NCBI GenBank assembly: GCA_016840825.1
Contig: JAEORN010000121.1
Coordinates: 1-6,261, forward strand
DNA: 6,261 nucleotides
Source: Candidatus Thorarchaeota archaeon
Lineage (GTDB): Archaea > Asgardarchaeota > Thorarchaeia > Thorarchaeales > Thorarchaeaceae
Reading direction: 5' to 3'
Part shown: piece after piece, positions 1 through 5,667 of the stretch
How the letters are laid out: each line of letters starts with the position of its first letter
Numbering within the stretch: the first letter of the stretch is position 1
Notes under the pieces: generated by a model
What the model saw: only the letters and a program-made list of their open reading frames with translations
Databases searched by the model: none
What the model was told of the DNA's origin: nothing
Program-made: the position numbers and the translations under genes

Positions 1-398
1 CTTCCAATTGCTACTGAGTAGTTAAGGAGTTGTAGTTGAAGAGCTATCCAAGGAGCAGGATGAGAATCTAGTACTACCTTTGTGGAGTCTAGTACTTCTT
101 GCCAATCAACTTCTAATCCTAAACCAGATTTAACATAAAGCAAGAACGGTCGTATAAGTGGATTCGTGCCATACTTCTTTGATAGTTTGTTCAAGCTATC
201 CATATTCCACAGCTTGAAGGAGTGTAGAACCGCTATGAAGGGTAGATCTTGAGGTGCCTTCCCAATACAAGCGCGTTCAGCGATCAAAGCGGCGAAGTCA
301 AAGTAGTTGTATGCCCTCTTCATAAGTGCCTCTAAGACACTTCGTGTTTTTCCATCTACGAAATCAAAGAACATCGTTATTGTTCCAAGAGGTTCCAT
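1..398 (-). CDS. Unrecognised protein, N-terminal part (cut by window edge)
   Basis: I do not recognise this protein. An open frame runs from an ATG at 398 down to base 1 without a stop, giving 132 complete codons of a longer gene. The start is well fixed: an in-frame TAG lies seven codons upstream with no other start codon between. The protein begins MEPLGTITMFFDFVDGKTRS and continues as a mostly helical-looking, soluble chain with many Leu, Lys, Trp and Tyr, no signal peptide and no membrane segment. The later part (around residues 60-130) alternates short amphipathic helices, which could be a helical-repeat fold, but no repeat consensus is clear. It is divergently transcribed from kelch A and has a TATA-like box at 427-436 that would give a very short leader; a purine-rich AGAAGGG lies about 9-15 bases before the ATG. 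Codon use looks like that of its neighbours, so I take it as a real gene. Confidence 0.7.
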   Translation of the reverse strand, partial: MEPLGTITMFFDFVDGKTRSVLEALMKRAYNYFDFAALIAERACIGKAPQDLPFIAVLHSFKLWNMDSLNKLSKKYGTNPLIRPFLLYVKSGLGLEVDWQEVLDSTKVVLDSHPAPWIALQLQLLNYSVAIG

Positions 399-426
399 GC
401 TAGTTTTTCCCTTCTAATCTCGAGTG

Positions 427-436
427 GATATTATAG
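427..436 (-). promoter_or_regulatory. TATA-like box of the leftmost minus-strand gene
   Basis: On the minus strand this reads CTATAATATC, an archaeal-type TATA element centred about 33 bases before the ATG at 398. With a usual spacing of about 25 bases to the transcription start, the mRNA would begin only a few bases before the ATG. The call rests on sequence and spacing alone. Confidence 0.35.
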
Positions 437-476
437 AATACTTGAACATGAGTCTTTTGTAATGCTTCATTGGAGT

Positions 477-505
477 ATTGCGCCAGTATTCATGTATTAT
501 ATACA
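477..505 (+). promoter_or_regulatory. 29-bp promoter repeat, copy 1 (before kelch A)
   Basis: This stretch begins ATTGCGCCAGTATTCATG and ends in a TATA-like box, TATTATATA at 495-503. It is identical base for base to 4005-4033, the copy before kelch B. From the end of the TATA box to the kelch ATG there are 40 bases here and 41 at the other copy. The TATA part is readily explained as the core promoter. The conserved 18 bases upstream of it are more than a core promoter needs and could be an operator or activator site; that role is inferred. Confidence 0.7.
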
Positions 506-543
506 GTTTGAATCTTCAGTAGATAATAATTGTAGGTGATTTC

Positions 544-1686
544 ATGAGAAGAGCTATCATTTTCCTACTGCTGATATCGAGCATATTATTCGCTAGTGTG
601 GATGCTTCTAAGGTATTCACACCATCGCAGGTAATTGTAGGCCCAGGTCTAAGAAGTGCTCATGGAATGGCATTCGACCCCTACAATAACGTGACAGTCG
701 TTTTCGGAGGAAGCAGCCAAGGGGGAGGTTTAGGAGCTGTACAGGATACTTGGTTCTATGAATATGCCACAAATACTTGGACTGAGTACACCGGGAACTC
801 GCCTCCCGCTAGGACGAACACAGCAATGGTATATTGTGATGCCACGAATGAGATGATCCTATTCGGAGGACAAGGTGTAGATGACACATGGTCCTTTAGC
901 TGCGAATCTCAGACTTGGACAGAGGTAGTGACATCGACAGGTCCCGGAGTGCGTCATTCACATGCTCTTGCATATGACCCTAATGAGAATGTAGTCATCC
1001 TCTTCGGTGGATTTGATGATGAAGGGTGGGAAACAGACGGAACTTGGTCCTTTGATTGTGAAACGAGAGAATGGACTGAGTTATTTCCATCTGAGAAACC
1101 TCTCGCAAGATATGGACATGTGATGACCTATGATACCAATATAAGTAGAGTCATCATGTCTTGTGGCAATACGATGAGTGAAGGTCATCAGGATGATACG
1201 TGGACCTTTGATACATCCACAAATACATGGACTGAGATATCTACGATTGGAGACCCGAATAACCTGAAATGGCCCTCTATGGTCTACGACTCCATTAATC
1301 AGAGGAGCATCCTCTTTGGGGGACAGGTAGGTGATAACGCTGTGGATGCTACTCAAATCTACGATGCATACACAACCAGATGGACAAATCCAAGACCAGA
1401 AGAATCACCACCTGCCCGAATTAACTCAGGTCTCGCATTCGATTCTAAGCATGGGGTTGTCATATTATATGGTGGTCTACTTATTGACCAAGACGAGGAT
1501 ATTTGGCTTCAGATGAGTGACACTTGGACCTATTCTTATACTGAGAATGTCTGGACAGAAATAACAGACCTAACAAATCAACCTGCGCCGTCGAGAACAT
1601 TGTTTACCACTTTGATTCTGATAGGAATCCCAGCTATATGCGTGGTTGTCATTGCGTGGATATATGTACGAAAGAAACACGTATGA
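544..1686 (+). CDS. Kelch A: secreted six-blade kelch protein with C-terminal membrane anchor
   Basis: This 380-residue protein has an N-terminal signal peptide (residues 1-22: RR, then a hydrophobic core), six kelch motifs, a short linker and a C-terminal membrane helix (about 353-375) ending in a basic RKKHV tail. It should therefore sit with its propeller outside the cell. Blades start near residues 33, 83, 129, 181, 233 and 284. Most show the kelch pattern: an aromatic or aliphatic strand ending in FGG or YGG, then DTW, then a closing W; blade 4 has SCGN in place of the GG, and blade 5 has QIYDAY in place of DTW. Kelch propellers bind proteins or sugars; no catalytic motif is visible and the ligand is unknown. 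Cys98, 120, 172 and 207 are shared with kelch B and may pair in disulfides. The ATG at 544 follows AGGTGA (534-539) by four bases. The gene has its own promoter in the 29-bp repeat. Confidence 0.9.
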   Translation: MRRAIIFLLLISSILFASVDASKVFTPSQVIVGPGLRSAHGMAFDPYNNVTVVFGGSSQGGGLGAVQDTWFYEYATNTWTEYTGNSPPARTNTAMVYCDATNEMILFGGQGVDDTWSFSCESQTWTEVVTSTGPGVRHSHALAYDPNENVVILFGGFDDEGWETDGTWSFDCETREWTELFPSEKPLARYGHVMTYDTNISRVIMSCGNTMSEGHQDDTWTFDTSTNTWTEISTIGDPNNLKWPSMVYDSINQRSILFGGQVGDNAVDATQIYDAYTTRWTNPRPEESPPARINSGLAFDSKHGVVILYGGLLIDQDEDIWLQMSDTWTYSYTENVWTEITDLTNQPAPSRTLFTTLILIGIPAICVVVIAWIYVRKKHV

Positions 1687-1727
1687 TGTTGTATCATCAC
1701 GCGAGCTATCTAGGATGAGAATTACCT

Positions 1728-1747
1728 GAACCCCAAAAGGTTCTTTT
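1728..1747 (+). terminator. Possible terminator after kelch A
   Basis: GAACC (1728-1732) and GGTTC (1739-1743) can form a five-pair stem around a six-base loop, followed directly by TTTT. It lies about 40 bases after the kelch A stop and before the next gene. The stem is short, and archaea often terminate on T tracts without a hairpin, so this is a weak call. Confidence 0.4.
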
Positions 1748-1781
1748 CATAAATACAGTCTAGGTTGAATAGGTGAAAGGA

Positions 1782-2057
1782 ATGGAAGCATCATTGAGGG
1801 ACATGCTTAAGCATGGCAGGAGATTTGAGCGACTAAGAATTCATGATTCAGGAGTGTTCATCAGGAAGATCCCCCAGTACAAGGACGAGCCAGCTTATCT
1901 TGCTGTCGAGATCAATCCCACTGGGAAGGATGGACTTCCAATCAATAAGATGGGAATCATAATCAGAAACAAGATGGAGCTAGATGCTATCAGAGAGATT
2001 CTATCAGGAAGTGTAGTGGAAGAAGCGATTCAAGCTATTGTAGATGTCAGCGAGTAG
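1782..2057 (+). CDS. Small conserved-looking protein of unknown function (91 aa), possibly PC4-like
   Basis: A soluble 91-residue protein with no signal peptide or membrane segment. A basic N-terminus (RDMLKHGRRFERLRIHDSG) leads into several predicted beta strands (FIRKIPQY, AYLAVEINP, KMGIIIRN) and a C-terminal helical part from about residue 64. The order of strands with a KMGIIIRN-type turn followed by a helix recalls PC4/YdbC-like single-strand nucleic-acid binding domains, but the match is only in outline and is an inference. I chose the ATG at 1782 over the in-frame GTG at 1773, because that GTG is inside the ribosome binding site AGGTGA (1771-1776), which sits five bases before the ATG just as in other genes here. 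The gene stands alone between kelch A and the next promoter. An AT-rich TCATAAATA at 1747-1755 may be its TATA box, but it is rather close to the start. Confidence 0.75.
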   Translation: MEASLRDMLKHGRRFERLRIHDSGVFIRKIPQYKDEPAYLAVEINPTGKDGLPINKMGIIIRNKMELDAIREILSGSVVEEAIQAIVDVSE

Positions 2058-2138
2058 CAAGTATCATTTCTTTTGATTGGGTGTCTATGACCAGGGATTC
2101 AATTCTAATAGCGAACAGTACAATTAACGTCATCATAG

Positions 2139-2151
2139 TCAAACTTATATG
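2139..2151 (+). promoter_or_regulatory. BRE/TATA-like promoter of the membrane protein-RHH pair
   Basis: TCAAAC followed by TTATATG resembles an archaeal BRE plus TATA box. It ends 33 bases before the ATG at 2185, leaving room for a short leader that includes the ribosome binding site. It would serve both 2185-2487 and 2514-2906. It overlaps an in-frame ATG at 2149, which argues against that ATG being the start. Confidence 0.5.
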
Positions 2152-2160
2152 CTTTTGTTG

Positions 2161-2178
2161 ATAATGGTGATAATGGTG
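2161..2178 (+). repeat. Tandem 9-bp repeat duplicating the ribosome binding site
   Basis: ATAATGGTG occurs twice in direct succession (2161-2169 and 2170-2178). Each copy creates a GGTGA, at 2166-2170 and 2175-2179. Only the second is at a normal distance, five bases, from the ATG at 2185. It may be a chance slippage product. Confidence 0.6.
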
Positions 2179-2184
2179 ACAAAT

Positions 2185-2487
2185 ATGACATCTGATGAAA
2201 CAAATAATGAAGATAGTGAAGTACGCGAACGCATGAGGAAACGATTTCAGGAGATTGATGATCTGCAGCGCAAGAAAGAAGAAGCTGGTGCAGCATGGGT
2301 TTTTGTTGGTTTCTTTGGTTTCCTGATAACCTTTGTTGGACTAGTCATGATGCTTTTCTTCTTAGGAATCATTCCTTTGACTCTTGAGATCCTGTTATCC
2401 GTTGGAGTGGTTCTCATCGGAACCTTCTTCATGGCAGTCGCAATCTTCCTCAGGAATTCTCCGACTATAGTCATGAGGGAGATGTAA
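2185..2487 (+). CDS. Small two-helix membrane protein with charged N-terminal coiled coil
   Basis: I do not recognise this 100-residue protein. Residues 1-34 are highly charged and helical (SEVRERMRKRFQEIDDLQRK), suited to a short coiled coil. Two hydrophobic helices follow at about 36-60 and 65-89, joined by a tight turn containing Pro64, and a short tail ends at MREM. Charge balance suggests that both ends are in the cytoplasm. The ATG at 2185 was chosen because GGTGA (2175-2179) precedes it by five bases; the longer reading from 2149 would start inside the TATA box. The stop is 26 bases before the GTG of the ribbon-helix-helix gene, so the two are probably cotranscribed. A membrane protein paired with a DNA-binding protein could be a sensor and regulator pair or a toxin and antitoxin pair, but nothing in the sequence decides this. 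Confidence 0.75.
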   Translation: MTSDETNNEDSEVRERMRKRFQEIDDLQRKKEEAGAAWVFVGFFGFLITFVGLVMMLFFLGIIPLTLEILLSVGVVLIGTFFMAVAIFLRNSPTIVMREM

Positions 2488-2513
2488 TCTCTCATAGACT
2501 AGAGGGTGATCAT

Positions 2514-2906
2514 GTGACGGAAGTAACCAATGTTACAATACGAGGCATAGACAGCGATGTCTATAGCCTCTTTTCCGCTGAAGCAAGACGACGCGGTATT
2601 CCGATTGGGGAACTCGTGACACAGGTCATGCGTATCTTTCTTGAAGAAACAAGCGAGAAAGCATTCAGGATAGAGGGACTAGATGACTTGACATTAACAA
2701 AGAAGGAGCTCGAATCTGTCGGTGGCCCTATTACCTTCAGTGGTATCAAAACACTGACAATCAGTGAAGACATAGATTGGATCACGTTTGACAAATACGT
2801 TGACGAGATTCGTAGATCAAAAACTGTGATCATTCCTGAATCATTATCCAAGCTGCAAGTCCTGACAAAATGCAGGAATGTGGATAAAATCGTTCAAGAG
2901 AAATGA
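2514..2906 (+). CDS. Ribbon-helix-helix protein with an unfamiliar C-terminal domain
   Basis: A 130-residue protein. Residues 5-45 fit the ribbon-helix-helix fold of CopG/Arc-type DNA-binding proteins: a strand VTIRGI, a helix of about DSDVYSLFSAEARRRG, a turn with IPIGE, and a second helix LVTQVMRIFLEE. Such proteins dimerise through the strand and bind operator DNA, usually as repressors. Residues 50-130 form a second domain of alternating short strands and helices, including LTIS, WITF and TVIIPESLSKLQVLTKC, which I do not recognise; it may sense a ligand or bind a partner. The start is a GTG with GGTGA (2505-2509) four bases upstream; an ATG at 2512 in another frame stops at once. It follows the membrane-protein gene by 26 bases. 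It is the only clear candidate regulator in the window. Confidence 0.82.
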   Translation: MTEVTNVTIRGIDSDVYSLFSAEARRRGIPIGELVTQVMRIFLEETSEKAFRIEGLDDLTLTKKELESVGGPITFSGIKTLTISEDIDWITFDKYVDEIRRSKTVIIPESLSKLQVLTKCRNVDKIVQEK

Positions 2907-3013
2907 TATGGATGAATTCAAACTACGGAGTAACAACATTCTCGCAGAATACGTTGTGATGAATGGTACCTTGGTCAGAAGACATAAGACACTAAGATAC
3001 GTAGTGTTTCTTC

Positions 3014-4003
3014 ATGTCTCATCTGACCAAGAATCAGAAGATTCTGATGGGTTCCATTATCACTATAGTTGTATTGGTGACTTTAGTCGTGATGAATCTC
3101 AATCTATTTGAGAATAATGAAACAGATGAGTTTCCTGATTTCTATACCAAGAACGAAGACTATTTTGTAACAAGAATTGGAACCGTTCCCAGTATAGATC
3201 GAGAAACGTACCGTCTTGAGATTAAGGGTATGATTGAGAATCCAACCAGCTTTACGCTGGAGGAACTTCAGGCTTTGGACCTCATGGATCTACCTCTTAC
3301 AATCGAGTGCATCGGAAACGGTCCAAATGGAAAATTAGTAGGAACTGCAATATGGAGAGGGTTCAAAGTATACGACCTACTGGAATCGTTAGGTATCTTT
3401 GACAACGCAACCGGAGTCAAGTATCTAGCAGCTGATGGATACTATGCTTCCCATACAATGGATCAGCTGGAGAACAATGGAGTGCTAGGAGCATTATACA
3501 TGAATGGAGTGGAGATACCTCCAATACAGGGATTCCCACTACGTATTCTGAATCCAGGATATTATGGCGTCAAGCAACCAGCATGGGTAACTCAAATTGA
3601 AGTAATTGACAGGCCCCTAGAGGACTACTGGGAGGATCGAGGATGGGATACATCAGAACCTATCGCGATCGATTCTAAGATATTCTTCCCGAATGGACCC
3701 ACCTCTGTAAATGCGAGTGAAAATCTTCATGTTGGAGGTTGTGCGTTCGGAGGCACTCGTGTCAAGCTAGTCGAATATACTCTTGATGATGGGCAATCAT
3801 GGAATAATGCGACAATTGTTCAGCAAATAGATGCCGATAACGTATGGGTCTTTTGGGAGATTAATATCAATTTCCCAAATCCCGGGCAGTTTACCCTACA
3901 AATCAGAGCGACAGACATCTATGATAATCAACAAGCAAAGACTGACATCTCATATCTTGATGGAACCAGTAGCTGGCCAATGCTAGTCATTACTGCGATA
4001 TGA
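3014..4003 (+). CDS. Membrane-anchored molybdopterin oxidoreductase, sulfite oxidase family
   Basis: This 329-residue protein has a short basic N-terminus, one membrane helix (about 11-30), and then the molybdopterin domain of the sulfite oxidase family at about 60-200. Cys99 in TIECIGN lies where the family has its molybdenum-ligating cysteine. The run FPLRILNPGYYGVKQPAW (174-191) matches the family's cofactor-binding stretch. Residues 215-326 look like the Ig-like C-terminal domain of the family, with VEYTLDDGQSW and LQIRATD. Members oxidise sulfite or reduce oxidised sulfur groups; the substrate here is unknown. No haem-binding or electron-carrier domain is fused, and no partner gene is adjacent. 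The N-terminus has TKNQK before the hydrophobic core and lacks the twin arginines expected for Tat export of a cofactor-loaded enzyme. The ATG at 3014 has no ribosome binding site, so translation may be leaderless; an in-frame ATG at 3047 would remove the basic residues. Confidence 0.85.
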   Translation: MSHLTKNQKILMGSIITIVVLVTLVVMNLNLFENNETDEFPDFYTKNEDYFVTRIGTVPSIDRETYRLEIKGMIENPTSFTLEELQALDLMDLPLTIECIGNGPNGKLVGTAIWRGFKVYDLLESLGIFDNATGVKYLAADGYYASHTMDQLENNGVLGALYMNGVEIPPIQGFPLRILNPGYYGVKQPAWVTQIEVIDRPLEDYWEDRGWDTSEPIAIDSKIFFPNGPTSVNASENLHVGGCAFGGTRVKLVEYTLDDGQSWNNATIVQQIDADNVWVFWEININFPNPGQFTLQIRATDIYDNQQAKTDISYLDGTSSWPMLVITAI

Positions 4004-4004
4004 C

Positions 4005-4033
4005 ATTGCGCCAGTATTCATGTATTATATACA
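4005..4033 (+). promoter_or_regulatory. 29-bp promoter repeat, copy 2 (before kelch B)
   Basis: This is identical to 477-505 over all 29 bases, and its TATA-like box is at 4023-4031. The copy begins one base after the stop codon of the molybdoenzyme, so kelch B has its own promoter despite the tight packing. The bases between this element and the ribosome binding site AGGTGA (4062-4067) are not conserved between the two copies, although the distance is kept to within one base. Confidence 0.7.
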
Positions 4034-4072
4034 ACCTGAGGTCCTTCATCAACATCTGAATAGGTGATTTTG

Positions 4073-5260
4073 ATGAGAAAGGCCCTCCCGTTCATACTAT
4101 TACTTTGCAGTATGCTTTGCTTTAATGTACCACTCATTGATGCATTCACACTTTGCCAGGATAATATAGGACCAGGTGTTAGAAGTGCAATGGGCATGGC
4201 GTTTGACGAGTATAACAATGTGACAGTGATGTATGGTGGTACGAGTTTTGAAGGTGGCATTCACTCCATGCAGGATACCTGGTTCTATGACTACTCCACA
4301 AATACATGGACAGAACACACCGGGATTTCACCTCCAGCAAGAGCGAACACCGCGATGGTATACTGCGGAGGAACAAATGAGATTCTCCTCTATGGAGGGT
4401 TTGGTGTGACAGATACGTGGTCTTTCGACTGTGAAACTCAGACTTGGAGTGAAGTACATCCCTCAATTAACCCGGGAGTACATCATTCTCTAGGGTTGGC
4501 TTATGATCCAGTTGAGAATGTTGTCATTCTATTTGGTGGATTTGATGATACGGGATGGACAACTGATGATACATGGTCTTTTGATTGTGACACAAGAGAA
4601 TGGACGGAACTTTCTCCAACAGTCAAACCACTTGCTCGTTATGGGCATGTCATGACCTATGATACTAACATCAGCAAAATCATTCTTACCTGTGGTAACA
4701 CGTGGGATCAAGGGCATCAAGATGATACATGGATCTATGACACGTCAACAAACACCTGGACCGAGCTTGATCCAATTGGAGATCCCAATAATCTGAAATG
4801 GCCATCTATGGTCTATGACTCCATTAATCAGAAGAGTATCCTATTTGGAGGGCAGGTCGGGAATTCTGCTGTTGATGAAACACAGATCTACGATGCATTT
4901 TCGAATCGATGGACAAATCCGTTACCTGATGAATCACCGCCTCCAAGAATCAATTCAGGTTTAGCATTTGACCCTAAACATGGTGTTGTAATTCTATATG
5001 GTGGATTACTCATTGATGAAGAAAACGACCACTCTACGCAAATGGAGGATTTGTGGGTGTACTCGTATGATGCCAATACATGGACAGATATGAGTGAGGT
5101 TTCACAATCAACTGCATCGGGAACGTCACAATCACCTACATCTGGGACGAATAGTGAGAATACACTCCCTACAGACATGATGTTAGTATATGTAGTGATA
5201 GCATCGGTTCTGATAGCGACGCTCATGATAGTCTACCATCTACGGGTCAAGAAACGATGA
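4073..5260 (+). CDS. Kelch B: secreted six-blade kelch protein, paralogue of kelch A
   Basis: A 395-residue paralogue of kelch A with the same plan: signal peptide (1-24), six kelch blades (about 33-340), a linker, a membrane helix (about 369-389) and a basic tail, RVKKR. It aligns with kelch A from residue 31 to 340 without a gap at about 74% identity by hand count. The shared cysteines are at the same numbers (98, 120, 172, 207), and an extra Cys28 lies near the mature N-terminus. It differs in a Ser/Thr-rich stalk at about 342-364 (TASGTSQSPTSGTNSE) that kelch A lacks; such stalks are often glycosylated. I chose the ATG at 4073, which aligns with the kelch A start and has AGGTGA five bases upstream. 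The in-frame GTG at 4064 (Met-Ile-Leu extension) overlaps that binding site. The gene converges with the tautomerase gene. Its ligand is unknown. Confidence 0.9.
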   Translation: MRKALPFILLLCSMLCFNVPLIDAFTLCQDNIGPGVRSAMGMAFDEYNNVTVMYGGTSFEGGIHSMQDTWFYDYSTNTWTEHTGISPPARANTAMVYCGGTNEILLYGGFGVTDTWSFDCETQTWSEVHPSINPGVHHSLGLAYDPVENVVILFGGFDDTGWTTDDTWSFDCDTREWTELSPTVKPLARYGHVMTYDTNISKIILTCGNTWDQGHQDDTWIYDTSTNTWTELDPIGDPNNLKWPSMVYDSINQKSILFGGQVGNSAVDETQIYDAFSNRWTNPLPDESPPPRINSGLAFDPKHGVVILYGGLLIDEENDHSTQMEDLWVYSYDANTWTDMSEVSQSTASGTSQSPTSGTNSENTLPTDMMLVYVVIASVLIATLMIVYHLRVKKR

Positions 5261-5322
5261 CCTCAATCGTATTCTTACAGTGCAGATTTTGGAACGCTTG
5301 AGATTAGATACCCAAGTCAAAT

Positions 5323-5526
5323 CTAAGGAGGTTTTGTATCAGCCATCGACTTTGAAGCAGGTATGCCACCGATTCCCCAATGACTCTTTGGAATCTCATG
5401 AATGATGACTTCAACAGCTCGCTCTGGAATGCCCAAATCGACGAAGACTTTTGTGATTCCAGTGATGATCATCTCAGCGGCTTCCTCAGAGAGTCCTTTC
5501 CACATCTTGACATCTACTGTTGGCAT
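5323..5526 (-). CDS. 4-oxalocrotonate tautomerase-like enzyme
   Basis: A 67-residue protein of the small tautomerase superfamily. It starts MPTVDVKMW, so after removal of Met the catalytic Pro1 is exposed, and it ends with the family signature KSHWGIGGIPASK. These enzymes catalyse keto-enol shifts of small acids and form hexamers in the cytoplasm. Compared with the classical enzyme, the residue after the Lys-Gly at mature 9-10 is Leu instead of Arg11, the Arg39 position is Glu (in VEVIIHEI), and Phe50 is Trp. The substrate is therefore probably not 4-oxalocrotonate. The start at 5526 is fixed by Pro1; an in-frame ATG at 5550 would add eight residues and bury it, and it also overlaps a TATA-like element. 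No ribosome binding site is seen, which fits a leaderless mRNA. The gene converges on kelch B with about 60 bases between the stops. Confidence 0.87.
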   Translation of the reverse strand: MPTVDVKMWKGLSEEAAEMIITGITKVFVDLGIPERAVEVIIHEIPKSHWGIGGIPASKSMADTKPP

Positions 5527-5547
5527 ATGAACTTCTAAGTCCCTAAG

Positions 5548-5562
5548 CATTAAATGGTTTCC
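5548..5562 (-). promoter_or_regulatory. BRE/TATA-like promoter of the tautomerase gene
   Basis: The minus strand reads GGAAACCATTTAATG, an A-rich upstream part followed by a TATA-like ATTTAATG. Its TATA part is centred about 26 bases before the A of the ATG at 5526, which is the usual distance to an archaeal transcription start. This predicts a leaderless message. Confidence 0.45.
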
Positions 5563-5667
5563 ATTGTCTTGGAGGAGATTTCGTTCGATAATCTGATTGC
5601 CTTCCTGTAAGGAACTGATACAATAAATGAGAAATTGAAGACCCGTTTTGATTTGATGAAACTTCCT

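Noticed and set aside
1683..1697. ATGAT/ATCAT hairpin overlapping the kelch A stop codon
   Set aside because: A short AT-rich stem with no T tract; the 1728-1747 site is the better terminator candidate.
2149..2184. Twelve-residue hydrophobic N-terminal extension of the membrane protein from the ATG at 2149
   Set aside because: That ATG lies inside a good TATA-like element, and the ATG at 2185 has a properly spaced GGTGA.
2878..3111. Plus-strand frame spanning the gap before the molybdoenzyme and overlapping its start
   Set aside because: It overlaps the end of the ribbon-helix-helix gene and the first 98 bases of the molybdoenzyme, lacks a ribosome binding site, and its composition (many His, Ser and Tyr late on) looks like an out-of-frame reading.
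477..4033. Reading the two 29-bp repeats as ends of a mobile element or as attachment sites
   Set aside because: They are direct repeats, each placed as the promoter of a paralogous gene, with no transposase or integrase between them and no terminal inverted repeats.
4888..5226. Minus-strand frame of 112 codons opposite kelch B
   Set aside because: It is a shadow of the kelch B coding strand; the sense reading is strongly conserved with kelch A and the antisense reading has no recognisable features.
5301..5324. Inverted repeat AGATT/AATCT between the convergent kelch B and tautomerase genes
   Set aside because: Five pairs around a 14-base loop without an adjoining T tract is within what chance gives, so I do not call a terminator.
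5602..5614. Small hairpin TTCCT-GTA-AGGAA upstream of the tautomerase promoter
   Set aside because: A single 5-bp stem with no second copy and no clear link to a start; not enough for an operator call.
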